A stretch of 64,000 nt of DNA from an uncultured Bacteroidales bacterium (lineage in GTDB: Bacteria > Bacteroidota > Bacteroidia > Bacteroidales > Bacteroidaceae), in contig CALKIW010000189.1 of NCBI GenBank assembly GCA_937995875.1, positions 1-64,000 on the forward strand. The letters run 5' to 3'. How positions within the stretch are numbered: position 1 is the stretch's first letter; each line of letters starts with the position of its first letter. The notes beneath the pieces were generated by a model. It was not told the DNA's origin, did not search any database, and saw only the letters and a list, made by a program, of their open reading frames with translations. Below are positions 1 to 8,012 of this stretch, piece after piece. Both the position numbers and the translations under genes were made by a program.

Positions 1-170
1 AATAATATTTAATTGGTTGTTTATCAGTTTCTTATCATGGTTAAAGGGGGCGTTCCCGGCGGATTGTTGAAGTAATATTTTTGGTTTAGGAGGTGACGGA
101 GTTAAATGTTTATTTGGCGAGCATTTTCAATTCCTTGGTGTGTTCCTGATTTGATCATGTAAAAATTAAA

Positions 171-555
171 TACTGTTTTTTGATGATAATTTTAGGAGCA
201 TTCAGCGCAAAAAGGGCTATGTTTATGCCCTGATTATTGATATGCTCATTCTGAAAATTATTCGGGTATCTTAATTTTTATTTTGTCCTATTGCGAAAAG
301 GCCTTAATCGCAGTGCGGTTAGACTTTAGAGGGGATGCGGAAGAGGCTTAAACGAGTTGCGATTAAGGCTCTACCGTCATGCCATTAGATATTCAATCGC
401 AAATGACGAAATAGACGAGGTAAGTGGGATTTTACAAAAACCACTGACTATCAATAGAGTACGAATATGCGTGAATTTTGAGAAATTCGGACAGAGAGAA
501 AAGTTTTTTCAGAATATTTGAATTTTAGAGAGGGTTTTGTCAATATAAAAAACCA
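171..555 (+). repeat. Dispersed intergenic element, copy A
   Basis: One of the two most complete copies of a family seen six times in this window. The left module starts with ACTGTTTTTTGATGAT and contains CAGCGCAAAAAGGGCTATGT. After a spacer comes an array of five units of exactly 22 bp (293-402). The right module contains CACTGACTATCA and ends with GAGGGTTTTGTCAATA. It has no ORF and no obvious terminal inverted repeats. It resembles a MITE-like element carrying a minisatellite; the tandem-repeat-bearing BrickBuilt elements of Porphyromonas gingivalis are a possible analogy, but homology was not tested. Confidence 0.85.
293..402 (+). repeat. Five-unit 22-bp array inside copy A
   Basis: Units begin at 293, 315, 337, 359 and 381, each exactly 22 bp long. 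The family consensus read by eye is GCGRTTAAGGCCTTAACCGC followed by two bases, which is close to a palindrome. Units differ from each other at many positions, but the phase is strict. Confidence 0.85.
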
Positions 556-856
556 TAATTGTCATTATCCTTCGAAAGTCAGGTGTTATATGAATTTCAG
601 ACTAAATGTAATGCCGTTGCTAAATTTATAAAATTTGAGAGGTGCTTGTAGAAGAAAAATAAGGATAACCAATATTTTTTAATCTTTTCTGGAGTTAGCC
701 GCTCAAGATGGTATTCTATAAGTTTCTGCTCGTAATTCCATAATTAAAAATATTTCATCAATCATTGAAAGGATTTTCATACTTATTCGTTTGCCAATGA
801 CGTATTTAATTTTTAATTATTCTGATGTGAGCGGACTTGATGGAGTAATAACAGAA

Positions 857-895
857 AACGCTCAGAAGCCTTTAATCTTTGGCTGTCTGAGCGTT
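857..895 (-). terminator. Terminator of initiator tRNA
   Basis: The arms AACGCTCAGA and TCTGAGCGTT pair, extended by GCC/GGC after a one-base irregularity on each side. On the minus strand the hairpin is followed by TTTTC. It lies just 3' of the leftward-transcribed tRNA. Confidence 0.8.
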
Positions 896-899
896 ATAG

Positions 900-972
900 T
901 TGCGGAGGCAGGACTCGAACATGCGACCTCCAGGTTATGAGCCTGGCGAGCTACCAACTGCTCCACTCCGCG
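900..972 (-). tRNA. Initiator tRNA-fMet (CAT)
   Basis: The 73-nt cloverleaf has anticodon CAT in loop CTCATAA. The acceptor stem has C1 opposite A72, the hallmark of bacterial initiator tRNA, and the D-arm is GAGCAGTTGGTAGCTC. Two oddities are visible: the anticodon stem has an A-U pair at 29-41 where the canonical initiator has three G-C pairs, and the T-stem GCATG/CCTGC has a T-C mismatch at 52-62. CCA is not encoded. Confidence 0.93.
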
Positions 973-1028
973 ATGTTTATGTAAAGGAATTTAGTATGAT
1001 AGTCATACCGTTTCCTTGTTTGCATTTG

Positions 1029-1036
1029 CAAAGGTA
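1029..1036 (-). promoter_or_regulatory. -7 box of initiator tRNA promoter
   Basis: On the minus strand this reads TACCTTTG, matching the Bacteroidetes -7 consensus TAnnTTTG, 56 bases before the mature 5' end. Confidence 0.7.
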
Positions 1037-1115
1037 GGGCTTTTTATTGTTATTTCCAAATGTTTCTGTCATTATTTTATGTTTTTTAATATTTTCACTT
1101 TTTTTTGTTACGATG

Positions 1116-1147
1116 TTTGTTAGTTTCAAGGAAAAATGATATTTTTG
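1116..1147 (+). promoter_or_regulatory. Promoter of the tetR-fabG-rlu operon
   Basis: TTTG at 1116-1119, a 20-base spacer, then TATTTTTG at 1140-1147. This matches the Bacteroidetes -33/-7 arrangement. Transcription should begin near 1152, giving a leader of about 58 nt. Confidence 0.75.
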
Positions 1148-1209
1148 CACTACTTATGAATGGTGTGCAATATTGTGATTACCATTTTGATTTTGAATAA
1201 ATTATAGAT

Positions 1210-1806
1210 ATGTCAATTTCTAAAACGAGGCAGAAACTTGTAGACGTGGCACGTCAGCTCTTTGCGAAGAATGGTTTTGCGGCCACGACAATGAATGATA
1301 TTGCCGTATCGTCGGGAAAGGGTCGTCGTACGCTTTATACTTATTTCAGTAGGAAGGAGGATGTCTATTATGCTGTAATAGAGTCTGAGTTGGAGCGTTT
1401 GAGCGACAAATTGGATGAAGTTGCGTCTAAGAATATTCAACCTCATGAGAAAATTATAGAGCTTATTTATACTCACTTGAGCATGATTAAGGAGACTGTC
1501 GTTAGAAATGGCAATCTTCGTGCAGAGTTTTTCAGGAATATCTGGACAGTAGAGAAGGTGAGAAAGAATTTTGATGAAGACGAGATTGAGCTTTTCTGTA
1601 AGGTTTATGCTGAAGGAAAGGCAGAGGGCGAATTGGACATAGACAATGTTGAATTGGTGGCTGAGATTACACATTATTGTATTAAGGGGCTGGAAGTGCC
1701 GTTTATTTATGGCCGTTTAGGTCATGGCCTGACCGAAGAGTCGAGCAGACCATTGGTTGCCAAGGTGGTTTATGGAGCTTTGGGCAAACGTGGAACGTCT
1801 AAGTGA
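1210..1806 (+). CDS. TetR/AcrR-family transcriptional regulator
   Basis: A 198-residue DNA-binding repressor of the TetR type. The N-terminal three-helix domain (about residues 6-52) shows the family pattern, with AATTMNDIAVSSG as the first helix of the helix-turn-helix and RRTLYTYFSRKEDV as the recognition helix and following turn. The remaining two thirds is the helical ligand-binding and dimerisation domain, whose ligand cannot be read from sequence. It is the first gene of a tight operon with fabG (35-nt gap) and a pseudouridine synthase, so it may sense an acyl or lipid-related molecule and control its own operon. That regulatory role is inference; the family assignment is firm. Confidence 0.92.
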   Translation: MSISKTRQKLVDVARQLFAKNGFAATTMNDIAVSSGKGRRTLYTYFSRKEDVYYAVIESELERLSDKLDEVASKNIQPHEKIIELIYTHLSMIKETVVRNGNLRAEFFRNIWTVEKVRKNFDEDEIELFCKVYAEGKAEGELDIDNVELVAEITHYCIKGLEVPFIYGRLGHGLTEESSRPLVAKVVYGALGKRGTSK

Positions 1807-1841
1807 TTTTTTATATTTTATAACAACTAATCATAATAAAT

Positions 1842-2594
1842 ATGGGATTATTAAGCGGGAAGACGGCACTGATTACCGGTGCTGCACGTGGAATTGGAAA
1901 AGCGATAGCCTTGAGGTTTGCTCAGGAAGGTGCTAACATTGCTTTTACCGATCTTTTTATAGACGAGGAGCATGGTGGCCTGCCCACAGAACGTGAGATA
2001 GCGTCTTTGGGCGTTAAGACTAAGGGGTATGCAAGCAATGCTGCCGATTTTGCTGAAACAGAGAAGGTGGTTAAGCAGGTCAAGGAGGATTTCGGCTCTG
2101 TGGATATTCTGGTGAACAATGCCGGAATTACCAAAGACGGCCTCATGCTTCGTATGACAGAGCAGCAGTGGGACGCCGTTATAGCTGTAAACTTGAAGAG
2201 TGCTTTCAACTTTATTCATGCTTGTGTGCCGATCATGATGCGTCAGCGTAAAGGCAGCATCATCAATATGTCGAGTGTAGTTGGTGTGCATGGTAATGCG
2301 GGTCAGTCTAATTATGCTGCATCGAAGGCTGGCTTGATAGCATTGGCCAAGAGTGTTGGTCAGGAAATGGGTCCCAAGGGTATTCGGGCCAATGCCATTG
2401 CTCCGGGCTTCATCGACACCGCCATGACCCAGGCGTTGCCTGATGACATTCGCAAAGAGTGGATTTCCAAGATTCCGCTTCGTCGAGGCGGCACGGTGGA
2501 CGACATCGCAAACACTGCCGTTTATTTGGCTTCAGACCTTTCCAGCTATGTTTCCGGACAGGTTATTCAAGTAGATGGCGGTATGAATATGTAA
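1842..2594 (+). CDS. fabG: 3-oxoacyl-[acyl-carrier-protein] reductase
   Basis: A 250-residue short-chain dehydrogenase that reduces 3-oxoacyl-ACP to 3-hydroxyacyl-ACP with NADPH in the cytosolic fatty-acid elongation cycle. The Rossmann nucleotide motif TGAARGIG is at residues 12-19 and NNAG at 92-95. The catalytic tetrad appears as N117, S145, Y158 and K162 (YAASK). The C-terminus VSGQVIQVDGGMNM is typical of FabG. A short extra loop (about residues 40-52) follows the second strand. Length and motifs fit FabG well. It sits between a TetR regulator and a pseudouridine synthase in one transcription unit. Confidence 0.92.
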   Translation: MGLLSGKTALITGAARGIGKAIALRFAQEGANIAFTDLFIDEEHGGLPTEREIASLGVKTKGYASNAADFAETEKVVKQVKEDFGSVDILVNNAGITKDGLMLRMTEQQWDAVIAVNLKSAFNFIHACVPIMMRQRKGSIINMSSVVGVHGNAGQSNYAASKAGLIALAKSVGQEMGPKGIRANAIAPGFIDTAMTQALPDDIRKEWISKIPLRRGGTVDDIANTAVYLASDLSSYVSGQVIQVDGGMNM

Positions 2595-2618
2595 TTTGAA
2601 ACTGATAAAAGGATTAGG

Positions 2619-3311
2619 ATGAAAGTCGTTTACGAGGATAATCACCTAATCATCGTATATAAAGAAAGTGGGGAGATCGTTCAGGGTGATAAGACCGGCG
2701 ATGTCCCCCTTTCTGAAACGGTGAAGGGCTACATCAAGGAGAAGTATCATAAGCCCGGAGCGGTGTTTCTGGGTGTTGTGCATCGCCTTGACCGTCCTGT
2801 TTCCGGATTGGTTGTATTTGCGCGTACCAGTAAGGCCTTGACACGTCTCAACGATATGTTTCGTCGAGGAGATGTGCATAAAACCTATTGGGCAATCACC
2901 AAGAATGCCCCACCTCACGTTATGGGAACGCTCGTTAATTGGTTGGTGAGGAATGAGAAACAGAACAAGAGTTACGCGTATGACCATGAGGTAGCGGGGG
3001 CGAAGAAGGCCGTTCTCAATTATCGTCTCGTAGGGCATACGGACAATTATCATCTGTTGGAAGTTCAGCTTCTCACCGGTCGCCATCATCAGATAAGATG
3101 TCAGCTTGCGCATGTGGGGTGCCCCATAAAGGGAGATTTGAAGTATGGGGCAAGGCGCAGCAACCGGGATGGCAGCATCTCTTTGCTGGCCTGTCGGATA
3201 GAGTTTGTTCATCCGGTTTCAAAGAAAACCATAGCTTTAGAGTCCCCTCTGCCCAACGATGTGTTATGGCATGATATTACGGACAGTATCAAAAATGGGC
3301 AAATCAAGTAA
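2619..3311 (+). CDS. RluA-family 23S rRNA/tRNA pseudouridine synthase
   Basis: A 230-residue enzyme that isomerises uridine to pseudouridine in structured RNA. The catalytic motif is HRLDRPVSG with the nucleophile Asp58. Further family signatures are KTYWAI (about 90) and LLTGRHHQIRCQLAH (about 151-165). There is no N-terminal S4 RNA-binding domain, so it is the short form, and the exact RNA target cannot be assigned. It begins 24 nt after fabG and is the last gene of that operon. The start ATG is followed directly by the VVYEDNHLIIVYK strand typical of short RluA proteins. Confidence 0.88.
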   Translation: MKVVYEDNHLIIVYKESGEIVQGDKTGDVPLSETVKGYIKEKYHKPGAVFLGVVHRLDRPVSGLVVFARTSKALTRLNDMFRRGDVHKTYWAITKNAPPHVMGTLVNWLVRNEKQNKSYAYDHEVAGAKKAVLNYRLVGHTDNYHLLEVQLLTGRHHQIRCQLAHVGCPIKGDLKYGARRSNRDGSISLLACRIEFVHPVSKKTIALESPLPNDVLWHDITDSIKNGQIK

Positions 3312-3383
3312 TTTCTATCCCAAATAGGCTGTTAATTCCCATTTTTTTATTTACTTTGCACCATACGCTTTGACCAGTGTCTT

Positions 3384-6300
3384 ATGAGAAAATATGTAAA
3401 GTGGGGCGGTATAGCCATTGGAATACCGTTTCTTCTGATAATTATATTGTGTCTTCTGTTTTATTTCCCTCCATTTCAGAGATGGGCGGTAAAAGAGGTT
3501 ACGGCATACGCGTCGGAAGAAATGGGTATGCAGATCAGCGTAGATCATGTCAGTCTTAAATTTCCATTAGATTTGGCTTTGGAGGAGGTCAAGGTGCTGC
3601 AGCCCAACGATTCCATCGAAAATGTTAAGGATACTGTAGCCTATATCGGAAAAGTAGTCGCTGATGTGCAGCTTTTGCCTCTTTTCAGCAAAAAGGTCAT
3701 GATAGACGAGTTGGCTTTCGAGCGCATGAAAGTGAACACCGGGCAACTCATCCCCTCTACGCGCATCAAAGGTCATGTGGGGTATTTAGATCTGAAAGCT
3801 CATGACATTAATCTTGGAAATGAGTTGGGCAATATAGACAATCTTTCGCTGAGCGATGCAGTTTTGAGCATTGAGCTTAGCGACACAGTTCCGCCCGACA
3901 CGGCTCCAAGCGAAAACAACTGGAAGATAAGACTGGCAGAGATTAAAGCCAACAATGCCGACCTGACCATCCACATGCCGGGCGACACGATGGCTGTTAA
4001 TGCATATCTGGGCGATGCCGTTGTAAAGAACACATACCTCGATCTTCAAAAGAGCCTTTATACGGTCTCGCATCTGGATTTGGATAAGGGTCATGTGAAG
4101 TATGACCTAAACTTTGAGCCGAAAGTCAAGGGGTTTGACCCCAACCATCTCTCACTTGACAGATTGAAATTCAAGGCCGATTCGTTCTATTATGGAGACA
4201 ACCGTATGGGTGTCAAAATACTGGAGGCAGCTTTTCTTGAAAAAAGTGGCTTGGATGTTGATAGTCTGCACGGGAAGTTTGTGATGGACAGCATACGGCT
4301 TTCCCTGCCCGATATGTATCTGAAAACCAAGGCTGGTACGGCTTTGGCTTTGGATTACAAAATGGATCTTAATGCGTTTGATGACCATCTGCCCGGACAA
4401 TTTGCGGCAAATGTTGCGGGGCAAGTCGGCAAGCAAGATCTGATGATGTTTGCCGGCGACGGTATGCCGCGCGAAACGAAGCGGCAATGGCCCAACAAGC
4501 CTCTGGTTGTGGTTGGCAAGGCGTATGGCAATACTCAGAAGGCGTACATTAAGAATCTATCCCTGAATCTTCCCGGTGCGTTTAAGATAAAGGCCGATGG
4601 TTTTGCGGAAAATATTATGGACAGTGTCCGCCTGAAGGCTTATATGGATGTAAAAGCCCAAACGGGCAAGGTAGATTTTTTGACAGCGATGCTGGATAGG
4701 GAAACGAGACAAACAGTCCGGATTCCAAGGGGTATAGCGCTAAATGGCAATGTCGAGGTGAACGGCAGTCAATACGCCGGCAAGTTCACAGCATCGCAAG
4801 GTGGCGGAAGCCTGCGTGGCGGACTGGTGTTAGACGCCTCGAAAATGGCGTATAATATAAAGCTGGCGGCACGTGCTTTCCCACTTCAGAACTTCCTGTC
4901 CAATATGCAGTTGCATCCCTTTACGGGCACAATAGATGCCAGCGGAAAGGGAACCGACTTTATGTCTTCCAATACACGTTTGGTGGCTAAGGCCAATGTG
5001 CAAGACTTCAGGTATGGCGATTATAACCTGAATCATATTGATGCGGACGCCACTATACACAATGGGCATGTTGTGGCCAACATTGAAAGCCGAAATTCTT
5101 TGATAGACGGCAGTTTCACCGTAGACGCGCTAACCGGCGGCAAAAAGCTTCGAGGCACGGTGTCGGGCGATTTCAGACAGATCGATTTGCAGGGCCTCCA
5201 TGTAGTCGAAGAACCATTAACCCTTGCGGCGTGTGCCCACTTGGACCTTTCCTCCGACTTGAAACAGATGCACTATATGAGGGGCACGTTGAGCGAACTG
5301 ACATTCAAGACCCAGACTGAAGAATATCGTCCGGAGAATGTTGAACTTGACTTGTTCACGTCGCGTGATACCACCCATGCCATTGTGGAGACTGGGGATT
5401 TCACGCTGAACATGGGCACTTCCGGCGGATATGAGCAATTGCTTGAAAACAGCAACGCCTTTGTAGCTGAGCTTCAAAGCCAACACAAGAACAAATACAT
5501 AGACCAGACGCGTCTGCGCGAGCGACTTCCCAATGCCCGCATATTCCTCTTTACTGGTAAAGACAACATCTTCATTCACACGCTGAACCACTTTGGCTAC
5601 GGATTGGGCAGTGCTTTTGTGGATATGGATTCTTCGCCGGTGTCCGGTTTGAATGGTAATGCCTTTGTGGATTCATTGATGTTGGGCGACTTTCAGGTTG
5701 ATACGGTGAGGTTTGGCTTTTCTTCAAGCGAGGGCAATACAACCTATACCGCGCAGCTCCGTAATGGTAAGGGCAACCCCCATTATGTCTTCAACGCATT
5801 CCTTGACGGGTCTATCAACGAGAAAGGTACCTCTGTGCGGACACGTATATATGACGAAAACGACTCTCTGGGTGTGCGCCTGGCATTGCAGGGCTCGATG
5901 GAGGAGCATGGAGTCAGCATCCATCTCTTTGGCGACAAGCCGATCTTGGGCTACAAGGAGTTTTCCGTAAACGACAGCAACTATATTTTCCTTGGCGAAG
6001 ACGAGCGTGTGCGGGCGAATATGGCACTTCGGTCTGCTGACGGAATGGGTATTCAAATCTACAGTAATGATGAAAATACGGATGCTCTTCAAGACATAAC
6101 CATCGGCACACGGCATTTCGACCTTGGCGAAGTATTGTCGATGATTCCCTTCACGCCGGATATTAGCGGTATCATGAACGGCGATTTCCATATCGTGCAA
6201 ACCCCGGAGGCGACAACCGTTTCGTCTTCGATATACATTGATGACATGGTGTACGAGGGGAACTCAATGGGCGATATAGGCTCTGAGTTCACCTATATGC

Positions 6301-8012
6301 CACGTCGGGACGCCGGTCATTATGTGGATGGATTATTCACACAAAACGGCGTAGAGGTCGGTGTGCTATCGGGTACTTATTTTGCCACAGAGCAGGGAAA
6401 GATTGACGCGCAGCTCGACTTGGAGCGCTTCCCCATGGATTTGGCCAACGGATTTATCCCGGACAGGATCATTGGTTTCAGAGGTTATGCTGAAGGATCG
6501 CTGAATATCAGCGGCACGCTGTCTAAACCTGATGTAGACGGCGAAGTGTATCTTGATTCTGCCTATATGTTCAGTGAGCCGTACGGGGTGGAGATGCGCT
6601 TTGCCAATGACCCGGTTGCCATTAAGGACAGTCGCGTGCTGTTTGAAAACTTTGAAATGTTTGCCCATAATGAGAGTGCTCTCAACGTTCAGGGATATTT
6701 TGATTTCTCAAATACCGACCGCATGAACATGAATATTCGTATGCGTGCAGATAATTATCTGCTTGTGGATTCAAAGGAGACTGAGCGGTCGGAAGCCTAC
6801 GGACAGGCTTATGTTAATTTTTACGGCACCATGCAGGGCTTGCTTGACAATCTCCACATGCGGGGCCGATTGGAGGTGCTGGGCACTACAGACTTGAAAT
6901 ACAACCTAAAGGATTCGCCTCTCTCTAATGATAATCAATTAGAAGGTTTGGTTGAGTTTGTGAATTTCGAGGATACCACAGCAACCCAGACTATCAGTCG
7001 TCCGCCCCTCACCGGCTTCAATATGGATCTCTCGATCAATATTGATGAGGGAGTCCACGTAAACTGTTATCTCAATGCCGACCACTCGAATTATATAGAC
7101 ATAGTGGGTGGTGGCGAAATGCGTTTGCTGTATAATACGGTTGATGAGATGCATCTCACGGGTCGTTATACCATAGGTAGCGGCGAAATGAAGTATTCGC
7201 TGCCCATCATTCCGCTCAAGACATTCACGATCCAAGACGGCAGCTATATACAGTTTCGTGGCGACCCGATGAACCCAGCCCTCAATCTCACGGCTACGGA
7301 GGAGGTAAAGGCTGCTGTGGGCAACACGTCGGGCAATGAACGAGTGGTGAAATTCAACAGTGGGGTGGTTGTCACCAAGACGCTCAATGACATGGGACTT
7401 GAGTTTATTATCGATGCGCCGGAAGATATGACCATCCATAATCAGCTGCAGGCCATGTCGAAGGAGGAACGGGGTAAAATGGCAGTTACCATGCTCACAA
7501 CGGGTATGTATCTGGCCGACGGCAACACGTCCGGGTTTACCATGAACTCCGCACTCAGTGCATTCCTTAACAGCCAGATCAACCAGATATCGGGCAAGGC
7601 CCTGCGCACGTTGGATGTCAGCTTTGGTGTTGACAACTCTTTCAACGATAATGGCGACCTTCACACAGATTATTCCTTCAAGTTTGCCAAGCGTTTCTGG
7701 AACAACAGACTGCGCATTGTTGTGGGCGGAAAACTGTCGTCGGGCTCGGATGTTGTTTATGAGAATGACACTTTCTTCGACAATGTCACGTTCGAATACC
7801 GACTTAGTCCCACTTCCAACAAGTATCTCAATTTGTTTTATAAGCGCGATGACTATGATTGGCTGGAGGGCAGTGTGAGTAAATTCGGTGCAGGCTTCAT
7901 GTGGAAGCGCAAGCTGCGCCACTTCAGAGATATTTTCCGGTTTGACAAAGATGTAGACCTTGTGCGTCCGGTCGAAGCCGACACCCTTAAGCAAGATACG
8001 ATAAAGAAATGA
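3384..8012 (+). CDS. tamB: TamB-like translocation and assembly module / AsmA-like lipid-transport protein
   Basis: A 1542-residue envelope protein anchored by one N-terminal membrane segment (about residues 7-28, GIAIGIPFLLIIILCLLFYF). A very long stretch of repetitive beta-strand sequence follows, ending in the TamB (DUF490) C-terminal domain. TamB proteins form a hydrophobic groove across the periplasm, and work with a TamA-type outer-membrane barrel; assembly of outer-membrane proteins and phospholipid transport have both been proposed. The stop overlaps the start of the downstream barrel gene by four bases (ATGA), so translational coupling is likely. A TTACTTTG box at 3351-3358 could be a near-consensus -7 element. 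The length agrees with Bacteroidales homologues. Confidence 0.88.
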   Translation: MRKYVKWGGIAIGIPFLLIIILCLLFYFPPFQRWAVKEVTAYASEEMGMQISVDHVSLKFPLDLALEEVKVLQPNDSIENVKDTVAYIGKVVADVQLLPLFSKKVMIDELAFERMKVNTGQLIPSTRIKGHVGYLDLKAHDINLGNELGNIDNLSLSDAVLSIELSDTVPPDTAPSENNWKIRLAEIKANNADLTIHMPGDTMAVNAYLGDAVVKNTYLDLQKSLYTVSHLDLDKGHVKYDLNFEPKVKGFDPNHLSLDRLKFKADSFYYGDNRMGVKILEAAFLEKSGLDVDSLHGKFVMDSIRLSLPDMYLKTKAGTALALDYKMDLNAFDDHLPGQFAANVAGQVGKQDLMMFAGDGMPRETKRQWPNKPLVVVGKAYGNTQKAYIKNLSLNLPGAFKIKADGFAENIMDSVRLKAYMDVKAQTGKVDFLTAMLDRETRQTVRIPRGIALNGNVEVNGSQYAGKFTASQGGGSLRGGLVLDASKMAYNIKLAARAFPLQNFLSNMQLHPFTGTIDASGKGTDFMSSNTRLVAKANVQDFRYGDYNLNHIDADATIHNGHVVANIESRNSLIDGSFTVDALTGGKKLRGTVSGDFRQIDLQGLHVVEEPLTLAACAHLDLSSDLKQMHYMRGTLSELTFKTQTEEYRPENVELDLFTSRDTTHAIVETGDFTLNMGTSGGYEQLLENSNAFVAELQSQHKNKYIDQTRLRERLPNARIFLFTGKDNIFIHTLNHFGYGLGSAFVDMDSSPVSGLNGNAFVDSLMLGDFQVDTVRFGFSSSEGNTTYTAQLRNGKGNPHYVFNAFLDGSINEKGTSVRTRIYDENDSLGVRLALQGSMEEHGVSIHLFGDKPILGYKEFSVNDSNYIFLGEDERVRANMALRSADGMGIQIYSNDENTDALQDITIGTRHFDLGEVLSMIPFTPDISGIMNGDFHIVQTPEATTVSSSIYIDDMVYEGNSMGDIGSEFTYMPRRDAGHYVDGLFTQNGVEVGVLSGTYFATEQGKIDAQLDLERFPMDLANGFIPDRIIGFRGYAEGSLNISGTLSKPDVDGEVYLDSAYMFSEPYGVEMRFANDPVAIKDSRVLFENFEMFAHNESALNVQGYFDFSNTDRMNMNIRMRADNYLLVDSKETERSEAYGQAYVNFYGTMQGLLDNLHMRGRLEVLGTTDLKYNLKDSPLSNDNQLEGLVEFVNFEDTTATQTISRPPLTGFNMDLSINIDEGVHVNCYLNADHSNYIDIVGGGEMRLLYNTVDEMHLTGRYTIGSGEMKYSLPIIPLKTFTIQDGSYIQFRGDPMNPALNLTATEEVKAAVGNTSGNERVVKFNSGVVVTKTLNDMGLEFIIDAPEDMTIHNQLQAMSKEERGKMAVTMLTTGMYLADGNTSGFTMNSALSAFLNSQINQISGKALRTLDVSFGVDNSFNDNGDLHTDYSFKFAKRFWNNRLRIVVGGKLSSGSDVVYENDTFFDNVTFEYRLSPTSNKYLNLFYKRDDYDWLEGSVSKFGAGFMWKRKLRHFRDIFRFDKDVDLVRPVEADTLKQDTIKK

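Larger units (their letters stand above)
1..899. other. Gene-free region holding repeat element A
   Basis: No credible coding sequence is seen on either strand. Bases 1-170 and 556-856 are AT-rich and show no recognisable feature. Bases 171-555 are copy A of the dispersed element described separately, and 857-895 is the terminator of the initiator tRNA, which is transcribed leftwards. Confidence 0.6.

Noticed and set aside
293..402. CRISPR array interpretation of the 22-bp arrays
   Set aside because: Units are contiguous with no spacers, degenerate, and no cas genes are in the window.
6939..7994. 351-codon minus-strand frame inside tamB
   Set aside because: Antisense shadow of tamB; no independent signals.
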